From contig DF241091.1 of NCBI GenBank assembly GCA_000507305.1, positions 25,988 to 89,987 of the forward strand: a stretch of DNA of 64,000 nt, written 5' to 3'. A program made the translations under genes and the position numbers. Under the pieces are notes generated by a model. That model was not told the origin of the DNA. It worked only from the letters and a program-made list of their open reading frames with translations, and did not search any database. The DNA is from Breviolum minutum Mf 1.05b.01 (Eukaryota > Sar > Dinophyceae > Suessiales > Symbiodiniaceae). Numbering within the stretch: position 1 is the stretch's first letter; every line of letters begins with the position of its first letter. Of this stretch, positions 31,219 to 39,775 are shown piece by piece.

Positions 31219-31392
31219 CCGTGTTCCAAATTTGGTACCCATGGCCATCGCTTGTCTAGAAGCAAAATCCAAAGGGATTGTTTCACAATTGCAAACCTTT
31301 TGGCTTTCCATTGCACTTCTTTTTAGGGATCTCCAAACAGCCAAACAGCATGAAGCAATGGGGACAGTTGTCACAAAAACACGGAGTTTACC
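31219..31392 (-). CDS. candidate exon (pairs with 31527-31652)
   Basis: Acceptor AAAAGCTGGTAG|GGT and donor ACACGG|GTACAG. Frame GKLRVFVTTVPIASCCLAVW then RSLKRSAMESQKVCNCETIP. Starts in phase 0, matching the exon upstream. On the MICAL-like gene's strand and inside its span, but not recognised as part of the domain. Confidence 0.4.
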
Positions 31393-31526
31393 CTACCAGC
31401 TTTTAGATAAGAGTAGGAATTCAAAAAAAATGAGCAGTTTGACAATTGGGTGCAAAACAGAACAGCAATCTTAATTTTCTTGTCTGTTAACCCTGTTTTA
31501 CCACGAGTTGTTATGTATACATTCAC

Positions 31527-31652
31527 CATATCTGCATAATTGCAGGTCTTAAGGTGGTCCGTGAATACTGAGTCTCCATGGACACGAAACACTCGACAAA
31601 CAGGTCCCCTTTCTTTCTGTTGCTGCAAGAATCTTGCTCTTGCCGCCATCAC
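31527..31652 (-). CDS. candidate exon (pairs with 31219-31392)
   Basis: CAG|GTG acceptor and GATATG|GTGAAT donor, exactly 42 codons, phase 0 at both ends: VMAARARFLQQQKERGPVCR then VFRVHGDSVFTDHLKTCNYA. The intron to the next exon is 134 bp. Codon pattern is strongly coding-like. Function unknown. Confidence 0.45.
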
Positions 31653-31699
31653 CTGATTCACTTGTTTAAAAAGAATAAAAAAGTGTCTCAACCTTCAAG

Positions 31700-32024
31700 T
31701 TCTGTGTGATTTCAACGCTGAAACCAGCAAACTTGTGGAAAAAAAACGCAAAATCTACGGTAGAAGCTAACTTGGAAAAAAACCAAAAACAGAAGTAAAA
31801 CAACAGCTCTAGTGACTCTAGTGAAGCAACTCAATTGCAACATCAACTCTGTCACAATCTACTGGCGATTCGATGATTGTCTATGGCACTTGGATACCAG
31901 TTCTAGATTCTAGATATGGACATGTGGTTTCTTTTGACGCGACATTTGACAAAAATCAACTAGAAATGGCCGGAAGCCAATCTTTGCCAGTTTGAGGCTG
32001 ATCTTTCCTTCTCAGACCTTTTAG
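31700..32024. other. no gene seen
   Basis: A-rich intron-like sequence. Confidence 0.4.
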
Positions 32025-32260
32025 AGGATATATATAATATACAATATATAGTACAATATATAAAACATATGATATAGAAAATATAGTTTATGATAAATAA
32101 GATACAATATAATATATAATATATAAAATAAAAATATATCAATATATAATATATAAAATATGATATATATAATGTAAAATAACATAAATAATATAAAATA
32201 TATAAAATATAGAATATAATATATAATACAATACATATATACATATTTAAATATATAAAT
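32025..32260. repeat. AT-only low-complexity tract
   Basis: About 235 bp of ATATAAAATATAATATA-type sequence. Confidence 0.9.
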
Positions 32261-32313
32261 ACTTCATCATGTTTCATGGCATGGGCAGTTGTAAATTGAA
32301 ATTATTGGGGAAG

Positions 32314-32378
32314 GACTCCCATTATAACAGCGGAGATTCTGGTGTTCGGAACTTTAATGCTGGCATGTTGGTCCCGTG
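32314..32378 (+). CDS. weak candidate exon
   Basis: TTGGGGAAG|GAC to the consensus donor CCCGTG|GTAAGT; frame DSHYNSGDSGVRNFNAGMLV PW. Plus strand inside the MICAL-like span. Confidence 0.3.
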
Positions 32379-32639
32379 GTAAGTTTCCAATCTGATAAAT
32401 ATCTTCTGTTTTACTAATATTTGAAATATTGGGTCCAGGTACAATGACATCATCCTATGCAGGGGCTACTCCCAATATACCCCAAATTTGAACCACTTCA
32501 CCTCCTTGCAACATTTCATCGTTGGCTTTCATCCAAAGGAGAGGTTACCTTTTTTCGAAACGAAGTGACGTAAATCGAGCTACAAGAAAAGGCATCAGAA
32601 TATCCCATCCTACATTGTACTGATAGAGTTACTCATGGT

Positions 32640-32883
32640 TTAGACTTCCAGGAATACCATCAAATATTCATCCTTCCAATATTCCAAAACCGCCAATTTA
32701 ACGCGAACTGAGACACAAGCGATAAGGCTAGAAAATGTGTGGACTTCTTCTTCTCCTGCGATGTCATGACATTTACATTGGGACCTTTGTTGATGTTCAT
32801 TTTCCATGGTGATTCGAATTTCACCCAACGCAACCAACCTTTCTCCAAAAACGCGTTTTTGAGTGGACCCCACTATTGTGTGG
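32640..32883 (-). CDS. candidate exon, possibly of the MICAL-like gene
   Basis: Acceptor GCACCTCACAAACAG|CCA opens HTIVGSTQKRVFGERLVALG then EIRITMENEHQQRSQCKCHD, open for 81 codons to a stop at 32640. A second frame is also open. Located where the middle of the FAD domain should be, but no diagnostic residues. Confidence 0.35.
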
Positions 32884-33217
32884 CTGTTTGTGAGGTGCAA
32901 ACAAGTGGAAAAAGCACTTCATTACAACAAATCAACTACTTTGCCATTGCCTGTCCCAAAACAGTCCCCCCCAATATGTTTTCTTGGTCATTGATTCTAT
33001 CAAAATGATCTGTAAACATAATGTCTAAGAGACAAGGTCATGAAGGTCTCTATTGTTTATCAGGTCTTGTTGGCAACTGCTGCTATGACGTGTCTGATGT
33101 GTTATCAATAAATCATGGTATAGGCAATTATATCGATCTTCAATTCTTTACCCTCAAAAATGGTCCACAGTACATCATATAATCCTCGAATTTTTGATGT
33201 ACAAATCTGGTAGAACA

Positions 33218-33295
33218 TCAGGGCAAGTCGCACAAGGCCTCAGCCTCGGCCTCACTTTCACCCAAACCACTAGACTCTAGACTGTCTGAATATGA
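33218..33295 (-). CDS. candidate exon
   Basis: Acceptor TATCATATTCAG|ACAGT, frame DSLESSGLGESEAEAEALCD LP and a stop at 33218. Small and acidic; position and strand fit the MICAL-like gene but a stop would end it. Confidence 0.3.
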   Translation of the reverse strand, partial: SYSDSLESSGLGESEAEAEALCDLP

Positions 33296-33356
33296 TAGGA
33301 TTGAAAAGGCTTCATTCACAGTAAGCCTGACAAAAAACAACTCTTACTTTCCATTC

Positions 33357-33448
33357 TACTGGTTGTTTAATAGGGTTCCTCATAATAGTTTATCATAATC
33401 TCCACATAACTGGGTAGTATGATACCCTATATAACCCAACAAACCAGG
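33357..33448. repeat. family G repeat
   Basis: TACTGGTTGTTTAATAGGGTTCCTCATAATAGTTTATCATAATC ... ACTGGGTAGTATGATACCCTATATAACCCAACA. Confidence 0.65.
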
Positions 33449-33472
33449 GTTTCTTTCATTGCTCACATTGGG

Positions 33473-33578
33473 TCATATTGCACAAGTAAACAGCATTCCT
33501 CCGAGGCACGGACCTAGGGTTTTCTTTCCATCTTTCACTTTTTGAGTGATCAACTGCAAACGCTCTTGAACTGGTGAC
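33473..33578 (-). CDS. candidate exon
   Basis: Good acceptor (ACCCATCCCTCCAG|GTCACC). Two frames remain open: SPVQERLQLITQKVKDGKKT then LGPCLGGMLFTCAI, or VTSSRAFAVDHSKSERWKEN. Frame not decided. Confidence 0.4.
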
Positions 33579-33633
33579 CTGGAGGGATGGGTATAAATGG
33601 GAAAACAAAACATAATGCCGCAAATGTAAGTTG

Positions 33634-33635
<2 letters not shown>

Positions 33636-33667
<32 letters not shown>

Positions 33668-33714
33668 CCACCACCACCACCACCACCACCACCACCACCA
33701 CCACCACCACCACA
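33636..33714. repeat. microsatellite (CAA)n (CCA)n
   Basis: About 10 CAA and 15 CCA/CAC triplets; Val and Trp runs on the minus strand are repeat translations. Confidence 0.95.
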
Positions 33715-34149
33715 ATAATCGCGACAACACTAATTGTTGGGATAAGTTGTTAAGAAGTTGACTGGATAACAAGCATCAGGCCATAAAACATGTCTTGTCC
33801 ACCTAATTGACCAAATTGACTAGATTATCTATACTAATACTCTAAGTGTATATCGGCGAGCGATTTTTCGTTGAACAATCATCATCTTTCAACTGTAAAA
33901 AGCAAGGTAGCTATCAATAGATCAAAAGTTTCAGCCATCAAATTCTGCCTGTTCATCCTGAAAAACGTAGTAAAACACGTTTACATTGCACTTCTAAGTT
34001 GGGACACAACCATCCTAAACTACTTGGTTGAACTCCCCAGCTATTCACTTTTCCAAGAAACCATCCTCAGGGGGTTTCATTTGAGGTTTGTAAAAGCCAA
34101 TCCTGCCCTGGAGTTTGGGTCAAACATGTCCCAAAGAAATACGCAGGTC

Positions 34150-34180
34150 CCAACAACAACAACAACAACAACAACAACAC
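34150..34180. repeat. microsatellite (CAA)n starting an intron
   Basis: Ten AAC triplets. On the minus strand it reads (GTT)n directly after the exon end at 34181, so the intron would begin GTGTTGTTGTTG. Confidence 0.85.
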
Positions 34181-34496
34181 GTGCAAGATCAAATTTGCCG
34201 CCAAGAGGCTCAATTGCACTGACAGCCTCATTTAGGAGGTTGGTGCTACGCAACTGAAGGGATGAGATAAAACCTTGAAATACTCGTTGACAAGCAAAAG
34301 TCTTCTGAAGACAAGCTGGCTTGTATCTCAGAAGCCGATATAATGAATCATTCACCCCGTTGGACAAATCTTTGGATGGCCAACATGCTTCCTCGCTTTG
34401 ACGCCATCTGGATGCAAGCGAGAGGCTTTGAAAGAGCTGTTCCAGTGAAACTGCACCTTCAGGCGCAGAAAGAACACGTGACAAACTCAGTGTTTT
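34181..34496 (-). CDS. candidate long exon, likely of the MICAL-like gene
   Basis: Minus frame of 105 codons: LSRVLSAPEGAVSLEQLFQS, LSLASRWRQSEEACWPSKDL ... EAVSAIEPLGGKFDLA, from AACACTGAG| to GCAC|GTGTTG. It directly follows the DHIxIRELQ exon in the gene order. The ending P-x-x-x-x-F-D-[VL] resembles the E-F-D-[VL]-L-I-x-A stretch of MICALs, with an extra segment before it. If the intron is not spliced, the frame continues through nine Val codons to a stop. Confidence 0.45.
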
Positions 34497-34559
34497 TGTT
34501 CAACAATCATTGCTATGAAGCGAGGTATAGTATAAATACACATAAACGTTAACATAAGT

Positions 34560-35142
34560 TTAGAGTGTGTACATGAGCCAAGGCAAAAACATAACACTTC
34601 TGTACACATACATACTCACTTACTAAGCATAAGCCTAGCATATGACGAGGATACTCAATTTATATGTGTATACAGTATACATCCTTGAGTACACCCGCAT
34701 GCCTATGAACTCATGTTGCTGAAGTTTGCTGTAGACCTCTCGGTATTGTCATGATTCACCTTCAAACATGATTTTTGTTCATGCATGTTCATCACAGTCT
34801 TTCACTCCCTGAGTCTATCTAGTTTAAGACTTTCTGGGAATCTTCCATGCACAATACAGGAAGTAAATACATTGAGAGTGCCACATGTAATTCATGAATA
34901 AGTTTCAAACGGGGTCATGAAAGGTATCAATAACATCTCATTAGGAATATTCTATGAAGAGTATGCAAAGTTGTTTGTCATTCACTGTAGAGATCATGCG
35001 TCCATGGTAGTACAGGTAGTCCAGGTTTCACATGGCTAATGGAGCAAACATAAGTAAATGAACACCGCAACTACCATTTGACTGACCCTGTGCCACAGAA
35101 AAATAAAACACAACAAACAAACAGCCACCTCTGATTCAACAA
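34560..35142. other. no gene seen
   Basis: Intron-like sequence without supported features. Confidence 0.45.
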
Positions 35143-35189
35143 TTAGAAACTAAAAAAAACAACTCTTCTTATGAGCATCCAAGTGTTAC

Positions 35190-35341
35190 CTGAATGATAT
35201 CCCAAAAAAGGTCCAACTCGACTCCTCCCTCCAACCGGAACCCCAAAAATTATCTCGGGGAACCCCGATGCCTTGGCCAATAAGCAAAGCTTCAACAGTA
35301 GTGCTTGCAATTCACGGATTCCAATGTGATCCTGATGGAAA
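35190..35341 (-). CDS. MICAL-like gene, exon with the DHIxIRELQ motif
   Basis: Acceptor GGTTTTCCATCAG|GATCAC, phase 0, then DHIGIRELQALLLKLCLLAK ASGFPEIIFGV. MICAL monooxygenases carry D-H-I-S-I-R-[QE]-L-Q-x-x-L-L-K-V-A-L-x-L-G here; the match is almost residue for residue. The 3' end is less sure: the donor CATTCAG|GTAACA at 35190 gives 50 codons plus two bases, but an earlier GGG|GTTCCG is possible. Joins in phase to the exon at 37341-37417. Confidence 0.75.
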
Positions 35342-35373
35342 ACCACTGGGATGCAGTTTCGATTGTCTGCTGA

Positions 35374-35480
35374 TACCCTCCTTGAAACTAACATAGCACC
35401 CAAAAATGGATGGTTGGAGTACGATCGTTTCCTTTTGGGATGCCCTATTTTCAGGTTCCATGTTGGTTTTCAGGGGTGTA
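35374..35480. repeat. family C element just upstream of a MICAL exon
   Basis: TACCCTCCTTGAAACTAACATAG ... CCATGTTGGTTTTCAGGGGTGTA. On the gene strand its far end lies 32 bp before the acceptor at 35342. Confidence 0.8.
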
Positions 35481-36465
35481 ATTGAATCGCGGATCATATG
35501 GATTTTCGAATGCGGCGTATATCATTGAAGATTTGAATAATTACTGATACTTCATGAAAATCATTGTATTCATTGAGACCTTTCAGATTGAAGATCTTAT
35601 AGAAACATGGTTGAAGATTTGTTATACCTGGCTGTTTAAATAGCATATATGGGCAACAAAGCGTGGGCATGTATCTTTACACACATTTTATGATGATGCA
35701 AACAAACATGAAATTTGGATCCGCAAAAACGCCCATTTCGCCCATCTTGAAGCGGTTTTTTGTAGTCACTGGCTTCGCTATTTTTTGGACAAATGACAAA
35801 TCCCTTGAACAGTGAATCGCAAAGTATATATGGAAGGTCAACAGTAATTTTCACAATCCCATATGAAGACTTTCCTGGTGTTTGGATGTGGTTTTGATAT
35901 GTCTTTGGTAAACCTTTCTCAAAATGGTCATGTCGAAAAAGGTGGTGTTCTCCTGCACCAGCTGGAGCTATAGTAACGAGGTATATCAATTCGCCTCCAA
36001 CTTAATGTCGACTAGACTACGCTTCTTCAACTTGAAGAGAGAAAACAAAACGTCTGCAAATTGGAAGCCATTTTTATTCCCTGCCCTTAAGAATTTGAAT
36101 TTGGAGGTTAAAAATCAACCACCAACCTATCCGGGTGAAAAAACCCACGTTGCTTGAGATGAACTTGATTGGAAGCTGATGGATTTTTTTGGTCACAGTA
36201 TCACTAACATTTTCAAGAATCAAACTCAATTCGACCTAAGCAGTTGTATAAATCAGTGGAGTCTGTACCATATGTCGCAGCCAACAATGATGAGGCATTT
36301 TTGCAGCCTAGTGGCCATGTAAGTCAGAAAATTCGGCAGCAAATACTTGGCACCCAGTTCCTGCCGAAAAAAAAAAAAAACATGGGCCAGTTCCAGTGGA
36401 AGAGCTAGAAATAGACTGGAAGGAAGATATGGTGATGAACAAGCATGAGTGATGAGGGGTGAGTA
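35481..36465. other. intron of the MICAL-like gene; unassigned open frames
   Basis: Minus frames at 35851-35970 (ENTTFFDMTILRKVYQRHIK, after GGTGCAG|) and a plus frame at 36015-36157 (RLRFFNLKRENKTSANWKPF) look coding-like but end in stops and lack partners. Confidence 0.25.
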
Positions 36466-36652
36466 ATGAGTAGTGATGATGCTGAGGATCATGATGATGA
36501 TGACGACGACGATGATGATGATGATGGTGATGATGATGATGAGGATGATGATACTGACGGCGATGAGGATGATGATGACAATGATGACAATGATGACAAT
36601 GATGACGATCATGTCGATGCTGAGATTATGATGGTTAAAGATCAGCAATGAT
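36466..36652. repeat. microsatellite (GAT)n
   Basis: About 180 bp of GAT/GAC triplets; Asp- and Ile-rich frames are repeat translations. Confidence 0.95.
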
Positions 36653-36840
36653 GAGTATTGGATGAAGGATAAAAAACATAATTGGATGAATAGATTGAAT
36701 AAATCCATGAAAAATAATGGATAAATGAATATTCTAGATGAATGCATGTATGATTCCACAAATGAATAACAAAATGAATACTGTAGATGAATGAAGAAAT
36801 GCATGAATCAATGGATGAACATGTTTCTTGCTATGACACA
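36653..36840. repeat. degenerate ATGAATG-type repeat
   Basis: Loose tandem GGATGAATA, GATGAATGCATG, AAATGAATAAC, GATGAATGAAG, ATGCATGAATC units beside the GAT microsatellite. Confidence 0.65.
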
Positions 36841-36993
36841 TATCATGATGAATAGTGATAATGAGAAATTAGTGATGACAAGTGACATTGATCACTAGTG
36901 ATGCTGTCTAAGTGGTGATAACAAACATATATGATGATGAATAGCGCTGGTGGATAACCAATGATGATAAGAAACAGTCATCATGACCACCAC

Positions 36994-37081
36994 TTTGATT
37001 TGCCAGGTCGGGAAGATTTCCCAAACCCATCCATTGAGGGGGTGAGGTCGGCCATTCATCTCACTGCCGAATAATGCCGCC
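36994..37081 (-). CDS. weak candidate exon
   Basis: ACAAAAAAAAAACAG|GGCGGC to CAAATCAAA|GTGGTG, frame AALFGSEMNGRPHPLNGWVW EIFPTWQIK. It lies between two MICAL exons that join in phase without it, so it is either skipped, separate or false. Confidence 0.25.
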
Positions 37082-37340
37082 CTGTTTTTTTTTTGTGTCG
37101 GAAGATATGCCAACAGTCACCCAAACACGGAAAAATACAGTTTAACAAAACGGTCCAAACGTGACCAAAGATTTGATGTGGGATTGAATGCCTAAAAAGC
37201 AATCAAATGAATATTGTGTATGTCCATAACAAATGAACAGTTTAAGGTATTTTTGATAAATATAACATATAGCTAAAACTAACTTGACAAAAATGTCATC
37301 CAAAGCTATCCCCCAACGCCAATAGAAGCTTGTTGGTCAC

Positions 37341-37417
37341 GGCCACACATGGAAACTCGGCGGAAATGTCCAGAAGATCGCTGGAGGCCCAGTCCCATAG
37401 TTTCAAAATATTCATGC
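37341..37417 (-). CDS. MICAL-like gene, exon with the NxLxLWxW motif
   Basis: Acceptor CTACTAAG|GCATG and donor GTGGCC|GTGACC. The first two bases finish an Arg codon (C|GC) left by the exon at 37903-37936; then MNILKLWDWASSDLLDISAE FPCVA. This matches MICAL N-x-L-H-L-W-x-[WF]-x-x-x-D-L-x-x-L-G-A-K-x-F. Ends in phase 0 for the DHIGIRELQ exon. Read alone it resembles a WD repeat, but the neighbours decide against that. Confidence 0.75.
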
Positions 37418-37902
37418 CTTAGTAGCTGTTCACATCCATCAATACACAATCATAGAATGCAACAAAACAGGCTACCCTAGGAATCAATCGTCTTATTTTG
37501 AAATGATGATTAGGGTGTCCAATCACCTCCAAAACGCAAAGTATTTAGGTTCCATCACCATTCTCAAGAAGGTGATTCAATCCTGAGAGCTATAAACAAA
37601 AGGCAATAAAAACATATCACGGGTTGATCAATGATTATAATTCAGGATGTGAAAGGATGACTAGTCCAGGCAACCACAAACCGCAATCCTAGCCTCATTT
37701 TTTGATCATAAGGCAACCTTGGTAGTCTATATAATCATCTGGAAACAACAACAGCATATAGATACGTACATCTATTACCTTAGCAGTTCATAAAAGGGTA
37801 AAAACATCTACGCTTTTAGATTTCATGTCTAAGCTTTGGTTGAACTGATTTCTCTCATCCGTGATTTCACCACCTCTGCTGGAAACGACTGGGGCGGCCA
37901 AC
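37418..37902. other. intron of the MICAL-like gene
   Basis: 485 bp between two anchored exons; no repeat or open frame stands out. Confidence 0.6.
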
Positions 37903-37936
37903 GACTAAAGGCTGAACGTACATCAAAGACATGAAC
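37903..37936 (-). CDS. MICAL-like gene, exon with VxVxDxRxxFSR
   Basis: A 34-nt minus exon after CTTCACTCAG|GTT encoding VHVFDVRSAFS plus the first base of Arg, up to AGTC|GTTGGC. In MICALs the Rossmann motif is followed by V-x-V-x-E-K-R-x-x-F-S-R; the acidic residue binding the FAD ribose is Asp here. It continues the exon at 39038-39132 in phase 0. The donor was chosen because it restores FSR-MNILKLW; it is not a strong consensus. Confidence 0.7.
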
Positions 37937-38204
37937 CTGAGTGAAGCGAGATATCTCATTTTCTTGGCGGAAATTGAATGGTTTATATTGGTTCATCACA
38001 TCATCTGTATTATTTGTTGTTTAAATGTATATATGTTTTGCAAGAGTGCAGGATTTCAGCAGCAGTTCAACAAGATACAGTTTTTTGATGTTTTTTGAAC
38101 CTTACGCAGCAGATCTCACCAGTTTGTTTTGTACAAACTCCTGTGAATCAATTGAAAGAAAATGGCAGGCGCACTGCACCTGTACGTTCCTTCACAGCAC
38201 GTAC

Positions 38205-38696
38205 TTAAATCACAGCCACAGTCGCACTGTCTGCTGAGTCGGCATCTTCCGCTAGCAAAGGCTGTGCAAGGCTGGGTATAGCCATACGTTTGGCAACAAA
38301 AGCGGTCACAACTGCAATGGTAACGAACAAAGCAAACCCAGCCACCACATGGAAAGGTATGGCGATGTCTTTGCCCTTGTGCTTCAATGTTAGAAGAACG
38401 GACGCGTCAGACGCATCTGGCTGGCAAGCATCGCACGTGCATACAAGGTTGCAATCGCCATTGCTAGAGATGCTGACGATCCCCAGATTTACAGTGATGC
38501 CTGCCGGAACAGGGCTCTGGCATGCCTGGCACGAGCACTGGCGACGATCAGGTTTCGGATGGTCGGGATCATCATCATCTGGGCGACAAACTTCGCAATG
38601 CTTGTCTCCCCACCAGGTCTTCTTACAATCATTTCCATGCCATTCGCCCGTCGCAAGCATAACAGACAAGCCCATAAGCACGATCTGGCTCAGCAT
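38205..38696 (-). CDS. 163-aa cysteine-rich membrane protein, intronless ORF
   Basis: ATG-started minus ORF, GC-richer than its flanks. It starts with a hydrophobic segment MLSQIVLMGLSVMLATG (signal peptide or anchor), then a Cys-rich part with CKKTWWGDKHCEVC, an acidic DDDDPDHPKPD linker, CSCQACQ and CTCDAC motifs, and near the C terminus a membrane helix IPFHVVAGFALFVTIAVVTA followed by KR. A secreted or surface protein with one or two membrane spans is likely; the Cys motifs may form disulphides. No family recognised. It lies in the first intron of the MICAL-like gene, on the same strand. The open frame extends upstream to 38759, so it could also be a terminal exon. Confidence 0.65.
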   Translation of the reverse strand: MLSQIVLMGLSVMLATGEWHGNDCKKTWWGDKHCEVCRPDDDDPDHPKPDRRQCSCQACQSPVPAGITVNLGIVSISSNGDCNLVCTCDACQPDASDASVLLTLKHKGKDIAIPFHVVAGFALFVTIAVVTAFVAKRMAIPSLAQPLLAEDADSADSATVAVI

Positions 38697-38752
38697 GATG
38701 GACGATAGAGACTGCGATACTTGCTTGATTGACTTGGCCGTACTTGTAGAAG

Positions 38753-38769
38753 CTTGAGCCTAATGTTGC
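38753..38769 (-). other. possible relict of a dinoflagellate spliced leader
   Basis: On the minus strand GCAACATTAGGCTCAAG lies 56 nt upstream of the ATG. The dinoflagellate spliced leader ends GCCATTTTGGCTCAAG; the last eight bases match exactly and CATT aligns with one gap. Such relicts mark genes copied back from mRNA. An alternative reading is an ordinary acceptor, CATTAG|GCTC. Confidence 0.4.
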
Positions 38770-38870
38770 TTCCCACATGCCAGTAATCAATTGAAGAGCC
38801 CGAGCCTTCCTCCATAATCACAAAACCACCAGAACTGGGTTGGGCACTTCAACAAAAAGTGTTCACCCAC

Positions 38871-38969
38871 CAAATTCTCTCCCTCAACGAATCCGAATCC
38901 ACTTATAAGGCGCCTATTTTTCCGTTGCATGTAAACAATGTTACAACTATCAAACGCCCAAGAGATTGA
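38871..38969 (-). CDS. candidate exon
   Basis: Acceptor CAACTTCTTTTCAG|TCA and donor GAATTTG|GTGGGT enclose 33 codons, phase 0: SISWAFDSCNIVYMQRKNRR LISGFGFVEGENL. It sits between the Rossmann exon and the 163-aa ORF. It is not part of the MICAL domain as I read it; it could be an alternative exon leading into the ORF at 38205. Confidence 0.35.
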
Positions 38970-39037
38970 CTGAAAAGAAGTTGACGCACTTTTCAGACTT
39001 GAGATTTTTTCCACCCTTCCAATTTTTCACCAGGCAC

Positions 39038-39132
39038 CTGTGCTCCTTGCAAGGCCAGTTCCAAGGCAGTTCGAAGACCAATAGGCCCAGCACCCATCAC
39101 AGCTAACTTCTGACCCTTCAAATCATAAACGC
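39038..39132 (-). CDS. MICAL-like gene, Rossmann FAD-binding exon
   Basis: Acceptor GACTGCGAG|GCG and donor GGAGCACAG|GTGCCT. Frame VYDLKGQKLAVMGAGPIGLR then TALELALQGAQ. The G-A-G-P-x-G-L-R-x-A-x-E-x-A-L-x-G-A string is the FAD-binding dinucleotide fold of MICAL and related class A flavoprotein monooxygenases (G-x-G-x-x-G binding the ADP part). It ends in phase 0 and continues at 37936. Confidence 0.8.
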
Positions 39133-39357
39133 CTCGCAGTCATGATCATCAAAAAACGACCGGTGGCTAAAAGATGTGTTTTTTCTTTCAAATGTGAAGA
39201 ACAAAATGGATGAAACAAAGAGGGATGCAAAAAAGTTAAACTATTTCGCATCTTTCTGATTTCTGACTATCTGAAAGTTGGCAAATGGGGACAAATATGT
39301 TTGTTCTGTTCAGGGGCAAAGGATATTTGCAGCATCATGTGACAAACCTGCTTTCCC

Positions 39358-39417
39358 GATGGAGGTCACATAATCGGATGGCTTGTGGTAGTGATGGCCG
39401 AGACTGCCTTGAGATTT
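39358..39417 (-). CDS. MICAL-like gene, probable exon before the Rossmann exon
   Basis: Minus frame SLGHHYHKPSDYVTSIGKA, from AATCTCAAG|GC to GGAAAGCAG|GTTTGT; the leftover G joins GC of the next exon to give Gly (GKA-G-VYDLKG). Phase supports it; the sequence has no diagnostic motif. Confidence 0.5.
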
Positions 39418-39642
39418 CACAAATTCGTGTGATCAAATTTTAAAAGTTTTGAAATAAAGCGAGCTAGAAACACCCCCCAGAATTCTTGTTGGGCTACATT
39501 TGACCTAACAAGGAACTCTGGCTTGTGGAAGTATCTGGTTTATATATGTTGGTATGCTTCCTCAAACATCCATCAAGTTGATTCCTTGAAAAAAAAGTTT
39601 CGGTTTTTTGCCATGTCAACAAGTAACGGAAACACCAATTAC

Positions 39643-39720
39643 CTCCCACAATCTCAAAGCACCACTGGCTGCACGCCTATGTCCAGCTGCTTCTGGAATC
39701 TTGGAATTATCACAGGCTTC
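39643..39720 (-). CDS. candidate exon upstream of the MICAL-like domain
   Basis: Very good splice sites (ACGTGCAG|GAAG, TGGGAG|GTAATT) around 26 codons, phase 0: EACDNSKIPEAAGHRRAASG ALRLWE. Its phase does not fit directly to 39358-39417, so another small exon would be needed between them. Confidence 0.4.
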
Positions 39721-39775
39721 CTGCACGTTTCAACAAAAATCACAAACACATGCGAGGAAACAACATCAACTGATG

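Larger units (their letters stand above)
16330..39720 (-). other. span of the MICAL-like monooxygenase gene
   Basis: MICAL proteins use FAD and NADPH to oxidise methionines (in actin, in animals). The minus strand carries, in the family's order, the Rossmann GxGPxGLR exon (39.1 kb), the V-x-V-x-[ED]-x-R-x-x-F-S-R exon (37.9), the N-x-L-x-L-W-x-W exon (37.4), the DHIxIRELQ exon (35.3), the THYFxMT exon (27.3), the NVxQExL exon (26.3), the GxPxxSxF exon (23.7), the GDALxEPFWPMG exon (22.2) and possibly GLDP...TRY (16.4). Exons between 34.5 and 29.3 kb are not assigned with confidence. CH, LIM or other C-terminal domains were not found. Introns hold many MITE-like repeats. Confidence 0.7.

Noticed and set aside
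32021..32277. Tyr/Ile/Leu-rich membrane-like frames
   Set aside because: AT-only low-complexity sequence.
33456..33772. PolyVal and polyTrp minus frames
   Set aside because: Only the part below the microsatellite (33473-33578) has a splice acceptor; the runs are repeat translation.
36253..36804. 183-codon minus frame
   Set aside because: Its core is the GAT microsatellite read as Ile/Val; no other support.
37296..37417. WD-repeat reading of LKLWDWASSDLL
   Set aside because: The neighbouring exons give a continuous MICAL-like sequence in phase, and LxLW is a MICAL motif.
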